A stretch of DNA of 64,000 bases from Erysipelothrix urinaevulpis (GTDB lineage Bacteria > Bacillota_I > Bacilli_A > Erysipelotrichales > Erysipelotrichaceae): contig NZ_WTTB01000003.1 of assembly GCF_009828835.1 (NCBI RefSeq), positions 223,304 through 287,303 on the forward strand, in the 5' to 3' direction. Under the pieces are notes generated by a model. That model was not told the DNA's origin, did no database searches, and saw nothing but the letters and a program-made list of their open reading frames with translations. Below, piece by piece: positions 56,068 to 64,000 of this stretch. A program made the position numbers and the translations under genes. How positions within the stretch are numbered: the stretch's first letter is position 1; each line of letters starts with the position of its first letter.

Positions 56068-57375
56068 CTAAAACTCTCCCTTCCATGCAATCAGTGACTC
56101 AATTTTCTTGGCATATGCAAACATTGTTGTTTCTGCAAACGGTTTTGCTGATATATTAAGACCAATCGGCATTGAATCACTCATTCCCATCGGTTGAGTC
56201 AAACTTGGGTAACCAGAAAAATTATCAATCACCATGTAATTATCAGCAATTAAATGTTCATCAGAAAATAAATCTTTGACTTGTGTTTCTTCGATTTTAG
56301 GGGCTGGATTAGGTGCTGCTATTGATAGTAATACATCAATATCATCGAATAGTCTTTCATAGGACTCCACAATCAAACGACGGACCCTTTTAGCTTTATT
56401 GAAAAGAATCTCATCACCTTCATCTAAAAACATGGATGCACCATAGATTAAACGTTTCTTGCTCGCTAATGATAATTGTCCTCGTGTATGTTTCATTAAA
56501 TCATCTAAATTTTCACCTGCAATTGCATTGCCAAAGCGGACACCATCTAAGTTTGAGTGATTGGAACTTGCTTCCGCATTCGCAATACTTAAATACGTTG
56601 GTAAAAGAGCACGTAAAAGTGCTTTGTCCATTGTTTTCTCAACAAGAATTGCACCTTGTTCTTCTAATTTATTCAAAACATCATTAAATGCTTCTTGTGT
56701 TTCTTTATTTTCTACTGCATCGTTCACAGTTTTAAATACACCAATCTTTTTTCCCTTTAAATCTAAGTCTAAAAGACTTGCATAAGCATCCACAGGTTCA
56801 TATGAACTTGTCATATCTCGATCATCTCTTCCAGCTAAAACTTCTAATATTAAAGCTGCATCACTGACATTTTGACTAAAGTAGGCAACATGATCAAGGG
56901 ATGAGGCATAAGGAACAACACCATAACGAGAGATTCGGCCATAACTTGGTTTTACCCCAACAATGCCACAATAAGCTGCGGGTTTGCGTACAGAATCACC
57001 CGTATCACTTCCAATTGCAGCTCGAACATCACGGCTTGCTACTAACGCCGCACTCCCGCCCGATGACCCTCCCGAAATACGAGTTGGATCATAAGGGTTT
57101 TTGACAGGGCCTGTTAATGCGGAACGATTTGTTCCACCCATCGCTAATTCATCCATCGACGTCTTTGCAGTTACATGCACGCCTTCCGCTAACAACAAAT
57201 CACAGATATGTGCATTGTAAATCGACTCATGATTTTCGAGCAGTGCTGAACTTGCAGTCGTTTTGCTACCAATTAAATTTACATTGTCTTTAATTGCAAA
57301 TGTCCAATCGTGTAATTTTCCATCATTTTTATTTGTTTGTATATCTAGTTTTTCAACAATCGCATTATACTTCAT
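56068..57375 (-). CDS. gatA: Asp/Glu-tRNA(Asn/Gln) amidotransferase subunit A
   Basis: 435 residues, about 50 shorter than usual GatA. The amidase-family glutaminase: FAIKDNVNLIG (catalytic Lys), GGSSGGSAALVASRDVRAAIGSD and the nucleophile stretch DTGDSVRKPAAYCGIVGVKPSYG. In most GatA proteins the last motif has TGGS; here a Gly is Asp. It releases ammonia from glutamine, channelled to GatB. Its start overlaps gatC by four bases. Confidence 0.94.
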   Translation of the reverse strand: MKYNAIVEKLDIQTNKNDGKLHDWTFAIKDNVNLIGSKTTASSALLENHESIYNAHICDLLLAEGVHVTAKTSMDELAMGGTNRSALTGPVKNPYDPTRISGGSSGGSAALVASRDVRAAIGSDTGDSVRKPAAYCGIVGVKPSYGRISRYGVVPYASSLDHVAYFSQNVSDAALILEVLAGRDDRDMTSSYEPVDAYASLLDLDLKGKKIGVFKTVNDAVENKETQEAFNDVLNKLEEQGAILVEKTMDKALLRALLPTYLSIANAEASSNHSNLDGVRFGNAIAGENLDDLMKHTRGQLSLASKKRLIYGASMFLDEGDEILFNKAKRVRRLIVESYERLFDDIDVLLSIAAPNPAPKIEETQVKDLFSDEHLIADNYMVIDNFSGYPSLTQPMGMSDSMPIGLNISAKPFAETTMFAYAKKIESLIAWKGEF

Positions 57376-57662
57376 TTACTAATCACCTGTACCACTTCTA
57401 TAAATTGATTATCATGCTTGGGAGCATTTTTAAACATTGTTTCTCTCTCTAAGACATATTCAATTGAATCGTCTCTTAAATAAGTTGTGACTTCATCATA
57501 TGGTAAATGCATCATCGCCACATCTTGAGTATCGATATTTTGCATAAATATTAAATAGTCATTAAAACTTGTATCTTCAACAATTGCTTCAACCTCTTCT
57601 TGACTCACATCAATCATGAGCATATTTGCGAGTGATTCAACTTTCTTGTTATTATATTCCAT
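57372..57662 (-). CDS. gatC: Asp/Glu-tRNA(Asn/Gln) amidotransferase subunit C
   Basis: 96 residues, the usual GatC length; the small linker that holds GatA and GatB together. Seen: VESLANMLMIDVSQEEVEAI near the N-terminus, then DVAMMHLPYDEVTTYLRDDS, like the conserved MxHPxxxxNxLRxD of GatC, and QFIEVVQVIS at the end. Confidence 0.88.
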   Translation of the reverse strand: MEYNNKKVESLANMLMIDVSQEEVEAIVEDTSFNDYLIFMQNIDTQDVAMMHLPYDEVTTYLRDDSIEYVLERETMFKNAPKHDNQFIEVVQVISK

Positions 57663-57672
57663 CTTATTCCTC

Positions 57673-62855
<5,183 letters not shown>

Positions 62856-62871
62856 ACTATCACCTTTTTTT

Positions 62872-62910
62872 ATTATACCATATTCGTCACCGTTGATTGC
62901 ATGCTATAAT
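62872..62910. promoter_or_regulatory. Divergent extended -10 promoters
   Basis: Minus-strand TGGTATAAT (hexamer 62872-62877) for pcrA and plus-strand TGCTATAAT (hexamer 62905-62910) for the methyltransferase gene. No strong -35 in either. Confidence 0.6.
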
Positions 62911-62930
62911 GATGCAAAAAGGAGACAATC

Positions 62931-63776
62931 ATGTTAAAAAATACGAACTGGAAAGATTACGAAATACTCGCCTTAGAGAAAGGGTTTAAAGTTGAACGGT
63001 TTGGAGAGGTTATCCTCAAACGACCAGAACCACTTGCCCAAAATAAAAAAAGAACATCAATTCCTGTTGATTCAACATTCATCGACAACCATTGGTCCCA
63101 TCCAATCACCTCATGGACAATACAGTACAAAGATTTAAAGTTCACTTTAGAAACAGGTAAATTCAAACATGTCGGTATTTTTCCTGAACAAGCAGATAAC
63201 TGGGATTTTTTAAGACACTGTTTAAGAAAAATTCCCAATGCAAAAGTTTTAAACCTTTTTGGTTATACGGGTGCAGCAACAATAGCTTGTGCCAAAGAAT
63301 CACCGCAAGAAATTGTTCATGTCGACGCATTAAAATCAACACTTGAAACCGCGCAAAAAAACGCTCAATTGAATCAAGTTGATGATCAATTCATCCGTTA
63401 CATTAATGATGATGCCATTAAATTTTTAGAAAGAGAAGCACGACGCGAACGAAACTATCAAGGAATTGTGATGGATCCGCCTAGCTTTGGACGAGGACCC
63501 AAAGGTGAAATGTGGAAAATAACCGAACAGTTACCCACCCTAATCGATTTAGCGTTAGATCGTTTGCAAGTAGAAGGTGAATTTCTAGTCATTAATACTT
63601 ATTCAACCAATTTAAGTAAATACGATGTCCGCAAACTTCTCATTGAAAAGCTTGAAGAACACAATTTACCTATAAATGTTAAATCGTATGACTTGAGCCT
63701 TCCAATCAAAGATTCAACGGATGTATTAAGGGCAGGACAAACGGTTCGCTGGGCAAGACAAAAACACCTTTTATAA
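62931..63776 (+). CDS. Class I SAM-dependent (rRNA-type) methyltransferase
   Basis: 281 residues with a Rossmann-type SAM domain: KVLNLFGYTGAATIACAKES (motif I, near 105-120), VDALKSTLETAQKNAQLN, IVMDPPSFGRGPKGEMW (catalytic DPPSF motif near 183) and a C-terminal core. It resembles RlmI/RlmK-type 23S rRNA methyltransferases without the N-terminal PUA domain; target base not known. GGAGACA precedes the ATG. The gene is immediately followed by an IS30 end, without loss of its own stop codon. Confidence 0.88.
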   Translation: MLKNTNWKDYEILALEKGFKVERFGEVILKRPEPLAQNKKRTSIPVDSTFIDNHWSHPITSWTIQYKDLKFTLETGKFKHVGIFPEQADNWDFLRHCLRKIPNAKVLNLFGYTGAATIACAKESPQEIVHVDALKSTLETAQKNAQLNQVDDQFIRYINDDAIKFLEREARRERNYQGIVMDPPSFGRGPKGEMWKITEQLPTLIDLALDRLQVEGEFLVINTYSTNLSKYDVRKLLIEKLEEHNLPINVKSYDLSLPIKDSTDVLRAGQTVRWARQKHLL

Positions 63777-63786
63777 TGATTAATTG

Positions 63787-64000
63787 TCAAATTAAGCGCA
63801 ACACTTCGTTCTCAAATAATATTTCTTGAGGTGTATAGAAATTTATACACTTACGTGGTCTTGTATTAAGCCTTCCTATTTTTTCTTCTAGGTCATTTGG
63901 TGTAACTAAAGATAAATCCATACCTTTCGGATAGTATTCTCTTAATAATCCATTAGTATTTTCATTTGTACCTCGTTGCCAGGAACAGTAAGGGTCTGCG
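63787..64000 (-). mobile_element. IS30-family transposase, 3' end only
   Basis: The last 70 residues of an IS30-family DDE transposase, running off the window. Seen on the minus strand: CSWQRGTNENTNGLLREYYP with the catalytic Glu expected in the NENTNG region, MDLSLVTPNDLEEKIGRLNTRPRKCINFYTP and a stop at 63787. The methyltransferase stop is 11 bases away, so the element inserted right behind it. The inverted repeat is probably inside the last bases of the gene and cannot be proven from one end. Confidence 0.88.

Overview
The window reads as chromosome of a low-GC Firmicute. AT-rich codon use, BirA- and CcpA-type control sites, many PTS systems, an LPXTG surface protein and a pcrA-ligA-camS-gatCAB operon point that way. 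Erysipelotrichia (an Erysipelothrix-like organism) is my best guess from overall gene style; this is inference, not a database result. A lactate oxidase of the oxygen-dependent type suggests a facultative or aerotolerant fermenter.

Layout: 1-1641 holds a truncated P1B-type metal ATPase. 1868-7700 (minus) is a beta-glucoside PTS operon: LicR-type regulator, EIIBC, a lipoprotein histidine-phosphatase homologue and a GH1 phospho-glycosidase. 7820-9643 (plus) holds two uncharacterised genes. 9696-17116 (minus) is a lactose operon: DeoR/LacR regulator, LacF, LacE, GH1, LacA, LacB, a GatZ/KbaZ-family protein and an EamA transporter. 17363-18064 is a membrane protein. 18141-24945 is a galactosamine-type (Aga) cluster: mannose-family PTS IIB-IIC-IID, an AraC regulator, YajC-like protein, IIA, AgaS and a second GatZ/KbaZ paralogue. 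Both sugar operons should produce tagatose 6-phosphate, yet neither carries LacC, LacD or KbaY/GatY.

25331-42530 is mostly carboxylate and pyruvate metabolism. It has CstA with an atypical LytTR regulator; a biotin-dependent Na+-pumping decarboxylase (MmdA-like, gamma, biotin carrier, beta) downstream of an M42 peptidase, a HutP homologue and two membrane proteins; a CaiB-type CoA-transferase; BioY and BirA with a clear BirA operator; LytSR; and divergently LrgA, LrgB and lactate oxidase. The leaders of the decarboxylase operon and of the CoA-transferase gene share a block of regularly spaced NAG triplets followed by a hairpin, which suggests HutP-type RNA control of both.

42589-50427 contains a DUF805 protein, PepF, an OsmC protein, a candidate double-glycine bacteriocin with a small overlapping membrane protein, and a 1059-residue cell-wall-anchored metallophosphoesterase bracketed by two near-identical tRNA-Glu/tRNA-Asn pairs. 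50539-62855 holds a small Gfo/Idh-ClbS-kinase group and the long pcrA-ligA-camS-gatC-gatA-gatB-membrane protein-O-antigen-ligase-like operon. The window ends with a SAM-dependent methyltransferase abutting the 3' end of an IS30-family transposase.
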